DNA from: Geobacter sp. AOG2
GTDB taxonomy: Bacteria > Desulfobacterota > Desulfuromonadia > Geobacterales > Pseudopelobacteraceae
Length of the DNA stretch: 64,000 bases
Direction: 5' to 3'
NCBI RefSeq assembly: GCF_019972295.1
Contig: NZ_BLJA01000001.1
Location: 3,798,093-3,862,092, forward strand
The notes beneath the pieces are model-generated. The model was given only the letters and a program-made list of their open reading frames with translations, did not search any database and was not told the origin of the DNA. Shown piece by piece: positions 1-8,686 of the stretch. Within the stretch, counting starts at the first letter, position 1. Every line of letters begins with the position of its first letter. Made by a program: the position numbers and the translations under genes.

Positions 1-464
1 TGGTGGAGCGCCCCATGAGCTTTGCCCTGGCCGACCTCCGGTTGCTCCCCAGCCGGGTTCAGACCACGCGCCACGACTGCGTGGAGGGATGGAGCGCCAT
101 CGCCGAGTGGAAAGGGGCGCGCCTGGGGGCGCTTCTGGAGGAGGTGCGGCCCAAGCCCAACGCCCGCTACGTGGTCTTCCACTGCGCCGACCCCATGGAG
201 GACGACGGGACCTCGCCCTACTACGAGAGCATCGACATGGAGGACGCATTCCACCCCCAGACGATCCTGGCCTACGAAATGAACGGCAAGACGCTGCCCG
301 TCGCCAACGGTGCGCCGCTTCGGCTGCGGCTGGAACGGCAATTGGGGTACAAGATGGCCAAGTACGTCATGCGCATCGAGCTGGTGGAGGATTTTTCCGC
401 CATAGGCGGCGGCAGGGGCGGGTACTGGGAGGACCAGGGGTATGAGTGGTACGCGGGGGTCTGA
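1..464 (+). CDS. Molybdopterin-dependent oxidoreductase, sulfite-oxidase fold (3' part only)
   Basis: The gene enters from the left edge; reading is open from base 3, so the true start is outside the window. The visible 153 residues match the C-terminal half of the sulfite oxidase/MsrP-type Moco domain. HDCVEGWS near residue 24 carries the cysteine that ligates molybdenum in this family. The later stretch with LPVANGAPLRLRLERQLGYK is the typical pterin-binding C-terminal region. The substrate cannot be read from this fragment; reductases of oxidised methionine or other S/N-oxides are possible. It is followed after 84 nt by the SET-domain gene on the same strand. Confidence 0.8.
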   Translation, partial: VERPMSFALADLRLLPSRVQTTRHDCVEGWSAIAEWKGARLGALLEEVRPKPNARYVVFHCADPMEDDGTSPYYESIDMEDAFHPQTILAYEMNGKTLPVANGAPLRLRLERQLGYKMAKYVMRIELVEDFSAIGGGRGGYWEDQGYEWYAGV

Positions 465-548
465 GCCCGGAGAACCCCAAGACGCTCACGTGCGGTCCCG
501 ATACACGGTGATTCTCCCGATTCCGCTGGACCCGGAGGCAACTACCCC

Positions 549-1019
549 ATGAAGAAGACTCCCCGTTTTAAGGACTATGCAAATACGTCGACGCTTGAAA
601 TCGAGGCCGACGAGGAGGAATACCTGTATATCCGGGAATCCCGGATACCCGGCGCAGGCAATGGGTTGTTTACCGCGATACCGATCTACCGGGATGAGGT
701 GATCTCTCTTTTCAAAGGGAGGACCCTCTCGGAGAAAGAGGCGCAACGCAGGGTGGAAAACGGCCAGGACGCCTATTTCATGAACATGCCGGACGGCACC
801 ATACTGGATTCCATGGATGTGAAGTGCTTTGCCAAATATGCCAACGATGCCACCGGGGCGGTCAAAACCGCGTACCGGAACAATGCAACGATAACCCTGG
901 ACGAAAAGGGCCATGTCTGTATCGTGGCGAACAGGAGGATCCCGGCCGGTGGGGAGATCTACTGCGCCTACGGCACGGGCTACTGGAAGAAGCGTTCGGC
1001 CACGGGGGATTCGGCCTGA
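549..1019 (+). CDS. SET domain-containing protein
   Basis: This 156-residue protein is almost entirely a SET domain. [12 protein letters not shown] (about residues 36-47) is the first SET motif. The NNATI and GGEIYCAYG stretches near residues 111-146 correspond to the cofactor- and substrate-lining motifs. Bacterial SET proteins of this size are putative protein-lysine methyltransferases; no target is known here. A GGAGG lies just upstream of the ATG. Spacing of about 50 nt to the next gene suggests cotranscription with the MBL-fold protein. Family assignment is fairly sure, biological role unknown. Confidence 0.75.
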   Translation: MKKTPRFKDYANTSTLEIEADEEEYLYIRESRIPGAGNGLFTAIPIYRDEVISLFKGRTLSEKEAQRRVENGQDAYFMNMPDGTILDSMDVKCFAKYANDATGAVKTAYRNNATITLDEKGHVCIVANRRIPAGGEIYCAYGTGYWKKRSATGDSA

Positions 1020-1066
1020 CCGCCTTCCGCGAGGATGCGCCCCCACGGCACCCAAAGGAGCACGGC

Positions 1067-1792
1067 ATGGAAACCAGGATCGACGAAATCGCACCCCACC
1101 TCTACCGCCTCTCCACCTACATCGCCAAGATCGACCTCCAGTTCAACCAGTTCCTCGTGGATGACGACGAGCCGCTCCTGTACCACACCGGCCTGCGGGG
1201 CATGTTCCCGCTGATCCGCGATGCCGTGGCCACGGTCCTGGACCCGGCGCGCATCCGCTGGATAGGCTTCAGCCATTTCGAGGCCGACGAATGCGGCTCC
1301 CTGAACGACTGGCTGGCCCTGGCCCCCCACGCAAAGCCGGTGTGCGGCATGATCGGGGCCATGGTCAACATCGACGATTTCATCTGCGGCCGGGCGCACA
1401 TCATGGCCACCGGCGAGATACTGGCCACCGGCCGCCACCGGTTCCGATTTCTGGAGACGCCCCAGGTCCCCCATGCCTGGGATGCCAGCCTCCTGTTCGA
1501 GGAGACCGGCTCGACCCTGTTCTGCTCCGACCTCTTCCTCCATAACGGCGACCTCCCCCCCGTGACGGAAAACGACGTGGTCGGGCCGGCCCGGAAGGCG
1601 CTCACCACCTACGAGGCGGGGCCGCTGGCCCATCCCTATCCCTATTCCCGCCTGACCGACACCACCCTGCACATGCTGGCCGACCTCAAGCCCAAGCGTC
1701 TCGCCGTCATGCACGGCTCGTGCTTCAGCGGCGACGGGGAGAAGGCCCTGCGGGACCTGGCGGTGATGTATGCCGAGGTGTTGGGGGAGTAG
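1067..1792 (+). CDS. ODP-type diiron MBL-fold protein (flavodiiron-like without flavodoxin)
   Basis: The 241-residue product is a metallo-beta-lactamase-fold protein of the oxygen-binding diiron (ODP) type. [10 protein letters not shown] supplies the H-x-E-x-D ligands. VPHAWD, FCSDLF and MHGSCF supply the later His, Asp and His, so the full diiron ligand set is visible. Flavodiiron proteins carry this domain fused to flavodoxin; here the flavodoxin domain is absent, so an external electron donor would be needed. The ATG at 1067 is chosen because AAAGGAG sits 6 nt upstream; a longer frame opens at 824 but overlaps the SET gene. A role in O2/NO handling or sensing is inferred. Confidence 0.8.
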   Translation: METRIDEIAPHLYRLSTYIAKIDLQFNQFLVDDDEPLLYHTGLRGMFPLIRDAVATVLDPARIRWIGFSHFEADECGSLNDWLALAPHAKPVCGMIGAMVNIDDFICGRAHIMATGEILATGRHRFRFLETPQVPHAWDASLLFEETGSTLFCSDLFLHNGDLPPVTENDVVGPARKALTTYEAGPLAHPYPYSRLTDTTLHMLADLKPKRLAVMHGSCFSGDGEKALRDLAVMYAEVLGE

Positions 1793-1886
1793 GGAGGAGG
1801 TAGCTGGAGAGAGGGGAGGGGCTGTTCAGATTTTGAGATTTACGGGCCCGCCCCCGTTTATCTCTCTCTAGGGATGAGCCAAAGCC

Positions 1887-3182
1887 TCATAACGACTCTC
1901 TTTTTAAGCTCATTTGCCAGGGAGGGGGCCAGATCTTCAACTGATGGTTTCCATCACGCCGCCAAATACCAACTTCTTCTTCCCATCTTGGCCACTCGTC
2001 ATTGTAGTACTTATCCATGGAAGGGATATAATTTATACAATTATTTACCATTATCAAGCTTATCAGCATCAGTATCAGGCAGTTGAAAATGGAATTTGCG
2101 CCTTTATTGCCATACGCAGAAACCAAAAAGATCATTATCATGGCACTTGGAGCAAAAATGTAGCGTGGGCCTCCAACACCGTTGATAGATAGCTTGACAG
2201 ATATTGTATAAACAGTGATTGCCGAGAATATGATGAACAACATATCTGTGTTGTTTCGGTGTATTACCAGCAGCGGGAGTATAATCAAGAGCATTACGAA
2301 ACCGGTCAAAAAATATACTGCTACATATTTTTCAAGTACGGGCATATTCCATAACGTGATCATAAGATGCATTGTCATTTTATCTATTTTATCAACAAAA
2401 TCATAATTAAGCGTATTATCGCTGGCCAACAATTTACTTGTTAACAAGGTTGTTTGTTTAATTATTTTAACATAAGTTTCATCGACAGATATGAAACGTT
2501 CTGTTAATTCATTAGCATTATGCAATAGGGTATATACGAATACTGATATCTGCAAGATTGAGCATGATGTTAAACAATAAGCATATGTCATATATTTTTT
2601 CGATTTTGTTTCGACTGCCTTGATAATAAACAATGGCGTCATAATGCAGGAGAGTATTCCGGTCAAACCGGCCAATGCTAATAGTGACAATTCTGTTTTA
2701 GATATCCTGTCATTTTCAGTTGGATATTTATCCAATAAAATAATGACTGTTAATATACAAAGCCAATATTGTATTCCAACTGTTGTCAGCCATATCTGAC
2801 CCGGACAAAGCAGAGGGAAAGAGATGGCAATCAAATATCGCTTGAAATGCGTATTAAATAGTGAAATGTCACTCCACACAACATAGAGCGACACAGATAG
2901 TTGTAAAATTAAGGCCTCGTAGGTTGTTATCAAGGGTGAAATTTCCAGAGGGAATAGGGCTGCTAATGAAGTAGAAATAACATTATATAATGCGTAATAA
3001 CCAAAATGCGGCGTTAACAGATAATGCAGAAATGAATTATTGAATGCAAATTGGAAGAAAATGGAACCCTCTTCGGCGTAAAAACGCGGATGATACAACA
3101 ATTGGGGCTTGCGAAAAATGGTCGCAGCAAAAACTGCTATTGTCATAAGGATATTCGGTATATTGCTTCTAAAACTAATCAT
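1887..3182 (-). CDS. AT-rich multispanning membrane protein, unknown function
   Basis: The 431-residue product has roughly ten hydrophobic segments and an N-terminal PRFYAEEGSIFF motif of the kind seen in uncharacterised membrane proteins of polysaccharide or lipid-glycan loci. I cannot assign a reaction. Base composition is strikingly AT-rich against GC-rich neighbours, suggesting acquisition by transfer. It stands alone, convergent with the MBL gene. Its upstream region carries a 14-bp inverted repeat (3207-3249) and copy 1 of the composite terminator/palindrome element. Confidence 0.65.
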   Translation of the reverse strand: MISFRSNIPNILMTIAVFAATIFRKPQLLYHPRFYAEEGSIFFQFAFNNSFLHYLLTPHFGYYALYNVISTSLAALFPLEISPLITTYEALILQLSVSLYVVWSDISLFNTHFKRYLIAISFPLLCPGQIWLTTVGIQYWLCILTVIILLDKYPTENDRISKTELSLLALAGLTGILSCIMTPLFIIKAVETKSKKYMTYAYCLTSCSILQISVFVYTLLHNANELTERFISVDETYVKIIKQTTLLTSKLLASDNTLNYDFVDKIDKMTMHLMITLWNMPVLEKYVAVYFLTGFVMLLIILPLLVIHRNNTDMLFIIFSAITVYTISVKLSINGVGGPRYIFAPSAMIMIFLVSAYGNKGANSIFNCLILMLISLIMVNNCINYIPSMDKYYNDEWPRWEEEVGIWRRDGNHQLKIWPPPWQMSLKRESL

Positions 3183-3206
3183 TCACACTCCAGATTTTCC
3201 CCACGT

Positions 3207-3249
3207 GTCGCGTCTGCATTCTACATAAAATGGAAAATGTGGACGCGAC
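3207..3249 (-). repeat. Inverted repeat in the leader of the AT-rich membrane gene
   Basis: GTCGCGTC (3207-3214) pairs perfectly with GACGCGAC (3242-3249). After two unpaired bases the stem continues with CATT and AATG, leaving a loop of about 15 nt. It lies 25-67 nt upstream of the membrane-protein start on the minus strand. It could be an RNA hairpin in the leader or an operator. There is no T-run after it on the minus strand, so a terminator is unlikely. Confidence 0.6.
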
Positions 3250-3309
3250 CCTTATGCGTTTTCCGGCATTGCCTCCGACCCCTACACCCCCTTCTACTCC
3301 CCGCCCCCG

Positions 3310-3476
3310 CAAATTTCAACCGTAAAATCAGCATGTTAAAAAAATTAACACTATTGCAAAAGTGTTAAAAAAATTACCATTCCGGGCCATCCCGCCACAT
3401 CCCACTCAACCCCCCGACATCACACAAAAAAAGAAACCCGGACCACTACCGGATGTCTCTCTTTGTATCATTTTGA
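3310..3476 (-). repeat. Composite element copy 1 (TCAAAAWGATACAAA, terminator, tandem TGTTAA-N5-TTAACA)
   Basis: Read on the minus strand, the copy starts with TCAAAATGATACAAA (3476-3462). An imperfect 10-bp hairpin with a T-rich tail follows (3455-3428), then GTGTGATGTCGG. Two AT-palindromes follow: a perfect TGTTAA-N5-TTAACA at 3334-3350 and an imperfect one starting at 3363, 29 nt apart. It ends in CTGATTTTACGGTTG. The same order recurs at 27963-28116 and 50599-50769. It probably terminates transcription coming from the right and provides a regulated promoter region for the membrane gene. Confidence 0.7.
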
Positions 3477-3610
3477 CCCAACGTCGCCCGAATCCTGAAT
3501 GCACGCGATGGTCAAATCCCGGCCAATTCAGATATTGCCACCGGAAACACCTGGGGCTATAGTTACTCCGTATCCCGGATTCTCCAACGCGCTCTCCCAA
3601 AGGATAACCC

Positions 3611-4822
3611 ATGAGATTGGCGGATTATGCAATGAACTATGCCCGTTTGTTCCCGTTTCTGGCGGTCTGCATCCTGTCCGGCTGTGTGAGCGGAGCGCAG
3701 CAGCAGAAGGGGAGTTGGCCGTGGGAGTACAACAGACAGGAGGGAAGGTACCCGACCGGCGATTATGTTGCCGTCAGCGGGCCGGTGGCCAATTTCGGGG
3801 ATGCGCCCAAGGCCGTGAAGCCGGTGACCCCGGAATCCCTTGCGCCGCCCGCACCCGCCGCAGCCTCTCCCGCCGGGGCGGCGTCGGCGAAGACTCCACC
3901 TCCCCCGGCGTCCCCGGCCCGTAAACCGGGTCCGGGCGCGGTTACCGGCCAGGCACAACGGGGCTACGACTTTACCGTGGCCGAGACGAAGATACTGTCG
4001 CCGTCGTATGTGCCCACGGGTTCGGTCCGCGAGGCCTACGACATCGTTGCCTGCAATCGCGGCAACGCCCCGGTCTCGGTCACCATCGGTGGCGGTACTG
4101 CGTCGGAAAACATGGCCACGGACAAGCCCCTGCCCGTTACGGCGGTCGTGCCACCCCATACGGATCAGGTCCTGGTGCGGGTATCGGCCAGGATGAAGAA
4201 CAAGGCCTACCGGTTCGGGTACACCACCTCGTGGAGCATTGGCGACCATAGGGCGCGCCACCAGTGCCCGGAACACTACCGGTTCCCCTTCGGGGAGAAG
4301 GTACGGGCCTTCGCGAGCGTGGGCGATCCCGCCGGTTCCACGTCCTATACCCGCTATGCCGTCGTCTTCTCCCTGCCCGCCGGCACCCCCGTGCTTGCCG
4401 CGCGCAAAGGCGCGGTGGTCCGGATCGACCCGTCCGACGACAAGATCGACATACTCCACGACGATGGGACGATTGCATCCTACAGTCATCTCGGCGGGAT
4501 CGGCGCGGGGGTCGCGGCGGGGAAGGCCGTTGCGGCCGGTGAGGCCATCGGCACGGCGGGTGCGGCGGATAATCGGGAAGTCGTGTTCTTCCAGCTTACC
4601 GTGTGGCGGCCGGAGCCGCGGCCCAGCGCCTCGCCCCTGGCAAACGGGCCGAATCCGGGCTATGACCTCGTTTCGTTCCCCCTGGAGTTCTGCACCACGG
4701 ATACCGGCGGGTGCAGGGTTCTGACCCAAAGCCAATGGGTGGCGAGGAACGGGGCAGCCGACGTGAAGAAACAGGGTAAGCGCGGGACAAGACCGGCAGT
4801 GCGCAAGGGTGGGGGGAGTTGA
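3611..4822 (+). CDS. Lipoprotein with degenerate LytM/M23-like domain
   Basis: This 403-residue protein begins with a lipoprotein signal ending in LSGC, then a Pro/Ala-rich linker (about residues 75-115). The C-terminal half resembles a LytM barrel: SLPAGTPVLAARKGAVV, then DDGTIASYSHLGGI, then AAGEAIGTAG. The zinc ligands of active M23 peptidases are missing: the HLHFE-like motif reads VVFFQLTVW and the first His position is not conserved. By analogy with EnvC/NlpD it may regulate an amidase rather than cut peptidoglycan; this is inference. AAAGGATAACCC precedes the ATG. A GC-rich hairpin follows the stop. Confidence 0.65.
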   Translation: MRLADYAMNYARLFPFLAVCILSGCVSGAQQQKGSWPWEYNRQEGRYPTGDYVAVSGPVANFGDAPKAVKPVTPESLAPPAPAAASPAGAASAKTPPPPASPARKPGPGAVTGQAQRGYDFTVAETKILSPSYVPTGSVREAYDIVACNRGNAPVSVTIGGGTASENMATDKPLPVTAVVPPHTDQVLVRVSARMKNKAYRFGYTTSWSIGDHRARHQCPEHYRFPFGEKVRAFASVGDPAGSTSYTRYAVVFSLPAGTPVLAARKGAVVRIDPSDDKIDILHDDGTIASYSHLGGIGAGVAAGKAVAAGEAIGTAGAADNREVVFFQLTVWRPEPRPSASPLANGPNPGYDLVSFPLEFCTTDTGGCRVLTQSQWVARNGAADVKKQGKRGTRPAVRKGGGS

Positions 4823-4846
4823 GGCGGGATATTCGATAGAAGGCGA

Positions 4847-4877
4847 TTCCGGGGAAGGTAGACACCACTCCCCGGAA
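4847..4877. terminator. Hairpin between convergent genes
   Basis: TTCCGGGGA (4847-4855) pairs perfectly with TCCCCGGAA (4869-4877). It lies between the converging LytM-like lipoprotein gene and fdxB. There is no strong T-run on either side, so it is a weak or factor-assisted terminator at best. Confidence 0.5.
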
Positions 4878-4891
4878 CCGCCCGATCCCGT

Positions 4892-5176
4892 CTAGGAGGT
4901 ATAGCCGTAGGCGTGGGCTTCGACCGGCTCAAAGGAGAAACAACCCTTGGGACAGTTCTGCCCGCAGGCCTTGCAGCCGATACAGTTCCCGCCGTTGGCG
5001 ATCTTCATATACGCCTTTACCGTGTCTTCCGTATCCACCTCTTCGTATGCCAGGACGTTCCTTGTGCACGACTTGTAGCAACGGCCGCAGCCGATGCACA
5101 GCTCTTTATCCAGCGTTTTGATGAAATCCGGTGTCCACTCGTGCCCGTCTCTGGTCAACCCTGTGATCAATGCCAT
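4892..5176 (-). CDS. fdxB: Nif-specific ferredoxin III
   Basis: The 94-residue protein has two cysteine clusters, CIGCGRCYKSC (about residue 27) and CIGCKACGQNC (about residue 65), for two [4Fe-4S] clusters. The N-terminal LTRDGHEWTPDFI is characteristic of FdxB, a ferredoxin encoded with nitrogen-fixation genes and implicated in nitrogenase metallocluster assembly. AAAGGAGCAACAGAAC precedes the ATG at 5176; a longer frame upstream has no such site. No other nif gene is adjacent; the ArsC-like nitrogenase-associated gene lies about 42 kb away. Confidence 0.9.
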   Translation of the reverse strand: MALITGLTRDGHEWTPDFIKTLDKELCIGCGRCYKSCTRNVLAYEEVDTEDTVKAYMKIANGGNCIGCKACGQNCPKGCFSFEPVEAHAYGYTS

Positions 5177-5541
5177 GTTCTGTTGCTCCTTTGTGTGGTT
5201 TTTTGGTGCAAACAGCCTGTTGAACAGCCTTCTCCAACCCATCAGCCGTTCGGGCACAAAAAAAGCCCGAAATACCTGAAAGGCATGCCGAGCTTCGTTG
5301 CTTGACCGTCTACTATCAATTTGGTCAAGTATATATGAGAAGGTTACAGGAAGACAAGCTCTGATTTTTTGTGCGATGAACCGTTGCCGGCGAGGCGGTG
5401 GTGGGGGAGCGAAACGGCCAACGGCCCGAACGGGGGAAAGCCGGGTGCCGATGGGCAGGCTTGACACCCCGGTCCTCCTCCCATACTATTCGGCGAGCAG
5501 GCCGTACACGTTCCACCCTGAAGGCCTACAGGACCAAAGCG

Positions 5542-6360
5542 ATGAAACCCAGCCATACTTTCTGGAACGACGCCGATCTGCCGTTTGTGGAAATGCGCCG
5601 CACGCTGCGGAGCACCGTGTCCTATACCGCGCACTGCCACCGGGAGTTCTGTGTCGGCGCGGTCACCGAGGGCGTCACCCTGACGACGATCCGGGATACG
5701 GGGTATGCCGCGTCCCCGGGCTCGCTCGTCCTCATCGCCCCGGAATCGGTGCACAGTTGCAACCCCCCGGCGGGCGCGGCCCGCTCCTACATCATGGCGT
5801 ACCTGGATGTGCGGTGGTGCCGATCCGTCCAGGAGTCGTTATTCGGCCCGCTGGAGAGGTTCCTCTCCCCTGTTCCGGTCCTCCTGGAAAACGAAGCCCT
5901 GTTCGCTGCCTTCCTTGAGTTGGCGGACCTTCTCGCCGGTAATGCCTCGTCCCGGGAAAAGACCGTGGGGCTGACCAGGTTTGCCGGCGACCTCTTCGCC
6001 GCGGCCTGCGACCCGGTCGAGGCCCGTGACGAAGAGGTGTCCGAAGGTATTATTCGCGAGGTCAGGAATTATTTGGCGCAGCGGCCCGAGCGGAACATAA
6101 GCCTGGACGAACTGGCCGCCACCTTTCGCTGCAACCCCTGCCACCTGCTGCGCAGTTTCAAGAAGTTTGTGGGCCTGCCGCCCCACGCCTACATGCTGAT
6201 CGCCCGTATCGAGCGGGCCAAGCAGCTCCTGCTGGACGGCGTCCCCGTGTCCCGCGTCGCCGTGGAGACCGGTTTTGCCGATCAGAGCCATTTCCACCGG
6301 GTCTTTCGCCGCACCCTTGCCGCTACCCCCCGCCAGTATCAGCACGGTTTCGTCAAATAA
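5542..6360 (+). CDS. AraC family transcriptional regulator
   Basis: The 272-residue regulator has an N-terminal cupin-like sensing domain (HCHREFCVGAV at about residue 32). The C-terminal double helix-turn-helix is recognisable from DELAATFRCNPCHLLRSFKK and GFADQSHFHRVFRR. The ATG at 5542 begins MKPSHTFW, the usual start for amino-acid-type AraC/LysE pairs. It lies 107 nt upstream of a LysE-type exporter on the same strand, so it probably controls that exporter. The ligand is unknown. Confidence 0.88.
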   Translation: MKPSHTFWNDADLPFVEMRRTLRSTVSYTAHCHREFCVGAVTEGVTLTTIRDTGYAASPGSLVLIAPESVHSCNPPAGAARSYIMAYLDVRWCRSVQESLFGPLERFLSPVPVLLENEALFAAFLELADLLAGNASSREKTVGLTRFAGDLFAAACDPVEARDEEVSEGIIREVRNYLAQRPERNISLDELAATFRCNPCHLLRSFKKFVGLPPHAYMLIARIERAKQLLLDGVPVSRVAVETGFADQSHFHRVFRRTLAATPRQYQHGFVK

Positions 6361-6467
6361 GTCAATTTCGTACAATATTTCAGGACCGGAATCCGGGCAT
6401 CATCCCCCTGCCGCCGTGATCGTTCATGACGGCGCTTGCCGACTACGCGAGCATCAGGGGAGGTGTC

Positions 6468-7091
6468 GTGTCCAAATACTTACTGGAGTTCGGCGCGATC
6501 GCCGTCGCGCATTTCCTGGCCTTGATCAGTCCGGGGCCGGATTTCTTCCTCATCGTGGGGACCGCGGCCCGGCAGGGCAGGGCGCGGGCGGCCGCCGTCT
6601 GTTTCGGTATCGCCGCAGCCAATGGCCTGTATATTCTGCTTGCCCTTACCGGTTGCGCCGTCGTCAAGAACCGCCCGCTGCTCTGGGCGTCCCTGAAGAC
6701 GGCGGGTGCGCTCTATCTGCTCTACCTGGCCGTGCTGCTGCTGAGAGCGCCCCCACGGGCCGACCGCGGCGCCGCGGTCCCGGAGAAGGTGGCAGCCTCC
6801 TCCCGTTTCCGCTCCTTCGGCGCCGGGTTTCTCTCGGCGGCGCTCAATCCCAAGAACGCCGTTTTCTATCTCAGCCTCTTCGCCCTGATCGTGGACCCGA
6901 AAACCCCGGCCGGGGTTCAGGCCGTGTATGGCGCATGGATGTTCTGCGCGGTGCTGGGCTGGGATCTGCTCGTCGCCCGGACAATCGGTAACGGGCGTGT
7001 CACACGCTATGTGGACGGCTCCGCGCACTGGCTGGAAAAGGGCTCCGGGATCGTCCTGTTCATCCTGGGGATCATCATGCTGGTCCGGTAG
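6468..7091 (+). CDS. LysE/RhtB family amino-acid exporter
   Basis: The 207-residue inner-membrane protein has about six hydrophobic segments and the family signatures ISPGPDFFLI near the N-terminus and LNPKNAVFYLSLF in the middle. Proteins of this family export amino acids or their derivatives. The GTG at 6468 is chosen because GGGGAGG lies a few bases upstream; an ATG at 6426 is in frame but has no such site. Control by the upstream AraC gene is inferred from adjacency. Confidence 0.88.
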   Translation: MSKYLLEFGAIAVAHFLALISPGPDFFLIVGTAARQGRARAAAVCFGIAAANGLYILLALTGCAVVKNRPLLWASLKTAGALYLLYLAVLLLRAPPRADRGAAVPEKVAASSRFRSFGAGFLSAALNPKNAVFYLSLFALIVDPKTPAGVQAVYGAWMFCAVLGWDLLVARTIGNGRVTRYVDGSAHWLEKGSGIVLFILGIIMLVR

Positions 7092-7149
7092 CGGCGGCGC
7101 ATTTTATTCAGGGAGAGTGCGGGATGACGGCGGCGTCGGAGGGAGGGTG

Positions 7150-8325
7150 TCAGGTATGCTTCCCAACGGGCTTCCCGCGCAAAATCAGAAAGCCGATGGT
7201 TCCCGCTACCAGCGAACTGAGCAGGATGCTTGTTTTCGAGTTCTGGACGATCTCAGGGGTGTCGAATGCCAGCAGGGTTATGAATATCGACATGGTAAAT
7301 CCGATGCCGCTCAGAAAACCCGCACCGACGATATGGTTCCATCGGACATCCTCGGGCAGGCGGGAGATGCCCCATTTGACGGCCAACAGGCTGAACAGGG
7401 TGATGCCCAGCGGTTTGCCGGCGACCAGGCCGGCAAAGACGCCCAGGCTGTTCGGCGACGCCAGTTGCGGAACCCAATTGCCGGTCAGGGCGATTCCAGT
7501 GTTTGCCAGGGCGAAGACCGGCATGATCAGGAAGGCCACCGGTTTGTGCATGAAATGCTGCAATTGGTAGGACGGCGATTTTTCATCCCCGTTGCGGAAG
7601 GGGATGGCAAAGGCGAGCAGCACCCCGGCGATCGTGGCATGAACACCGGATTGCAGCATAAAGTACCACATGACGACGCCGGGTATGAGATAGGCGCTCA
7701 ACCTGTTCACGCCGAAACGATTCAAGGCCAGTAATCCGGCATATACCCCCAGGGACAAGATGAAATACGGGAGGGAGAAGTCGCTTTGATAAAACAGGGC
7801 GATCACCAGGATTGCACCCAGGTCGTCTATGATGGCCAATGCGGTCAGAAAGATCTTGAGCGATACGGGGACCCTGTCCCCGAGCAGGGCAAGCACCCCG
7901 ATGGCGAAGGCAATGTCGGTCGCCATGGGGATGCCGGCGCCGGCTTGCGTCGCGGTGCCGGAATTGAACAGGAAGTGCAGCAGCGCGGGCATTATCATGC
8001 CGCCTATGGCCGCGATAATCGGCAATGACGCATTTTTTGGGCGGGACAGCTCCCCGATGTAGATTTCCCTCTCGATTTCCAACCCGATCAACAGGAAAAA
8101 AATGGACATCAGGCCGTCATTGATCCAATGTTCCAGGCTATACTTCAGGATAAAGGTATCGCCGACGCCCAGAGCGATCTTGGTGTGCCAGAAATCCAGA
8201 TAGTCTTGCCCGAAAGGTGAATTGGCGATGCCAATCGAGGTAATGGTGCAGAGGATCAGGATGATTCCGGACGTTTTCTCGTTATTGAAAAATTCAATAA
8301 AGAGTTTGGTTAGTTTTATTTTCAT
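7150..8325 (-). CDS. nhaA: Na+/H+ antiporter NhaA
   Basis: The protein of about 391 residues matches NhaA throughout, with roughly 12 membrane segments. The ALAIIDDLGAILVIALFY stretch contains the adjacent aspartates that bind Na+/H+ in the family. GIPMATDIAFAIGVLALLG and GIGFTMSIFI are also typical. It exchanges internal Na+ (or Li+) for external protons in pH and salt homeostasis. The start at 8325 has a GGAGGATA upstream; a start at 8376 would add 17 unusual residues. The SD can be paired by an upstream TATCCTC (see leader feature). Confidence 0.95.
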   Translation of the reverse strand: MKIKLTKLFIEFFNNEKTSGIILILCTITSIGIANSPFGQDYLDFWHTKIALGVGDTFILKYSLEHWINDGLMSIFFLLIGLEIEREIYIGELSRPKNASLPIIAAIGGMIMPALLHFLFNSGTATQAGAGIPMATDIAFAIGVLALLGDRVPVSLKIFLTALAIIDDLGAILVIALFYQSDFSLPYFILSLGVYAGLLALNRFGVNRLSAYLIPGVVMWYFMLQSGVHATIAGVLLAFAIPFRNGDEKSPSYQLQHFMHKPVAFLIMPVFALANTGIALTGNWVPQLASPNSLGVFAGLVAGKPLGITLFSLLAVKWGISRLPEDVRWNHIVGAGFLSGIGFTMSIFITLLAFDTPEIVQNSKTSILLSSLVAGTIGFLILRGKPVGKHT

Positions 8326-8335
8326 ATATTTGAAA

Positions 8336-8400
8336 TATCCTCCGGTTTTTGCTTCCGTTCGGGGTGAGGATACCATGTGGCGGCACTGATTTTATGCCAC
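8336..8400 (-). promoter_or_regulatory. Structured nhaA leader with sequestered Shine-Dalgarno
   Basis: In the transcript, a hairpin GTGGC/GCCAC (8400-8377) is followed by TATCCTC (8372-8366). That 7-mer is the exact complement of GAGGATA (8342-8336), which is the nhaA ribosome-binding site. Pairing would close a stem with a loop of about 23 nt and hide the SD. nhaA genes in other bacteria carry cation riboswitches (nhaA-I and nhaA-II motif RNAs); whether this is one cannot be judged by eye. The pairing itself is direct observation; regulation is inference. Confidence 0.45.
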
Positions 8401-8686
8401 CCGATTAGAGGAATAACTATGGTCAATCTAATACAGCTTCGTGCATCCGGTCAAGCCCGGCCATGCCATTTTTCCGGCCGGGAAACGTTTGTGTCGTTGA
8501 CAATCTCCTTTTCGTGAGAGAAACTTGGTAGACCGGCAACATATTGGAATCATTTAATGCTGCCTTTGGTGACGTGCTACAGTTTGTGGGGCATTCTGCC
8601 GATTATTATAAATTGAATGGTAACTATTGGGACCTGCTGCCGCTGGAGCGGGCAGTGCATCTGAAACGCTGAAAAGGGGAGAGGCA

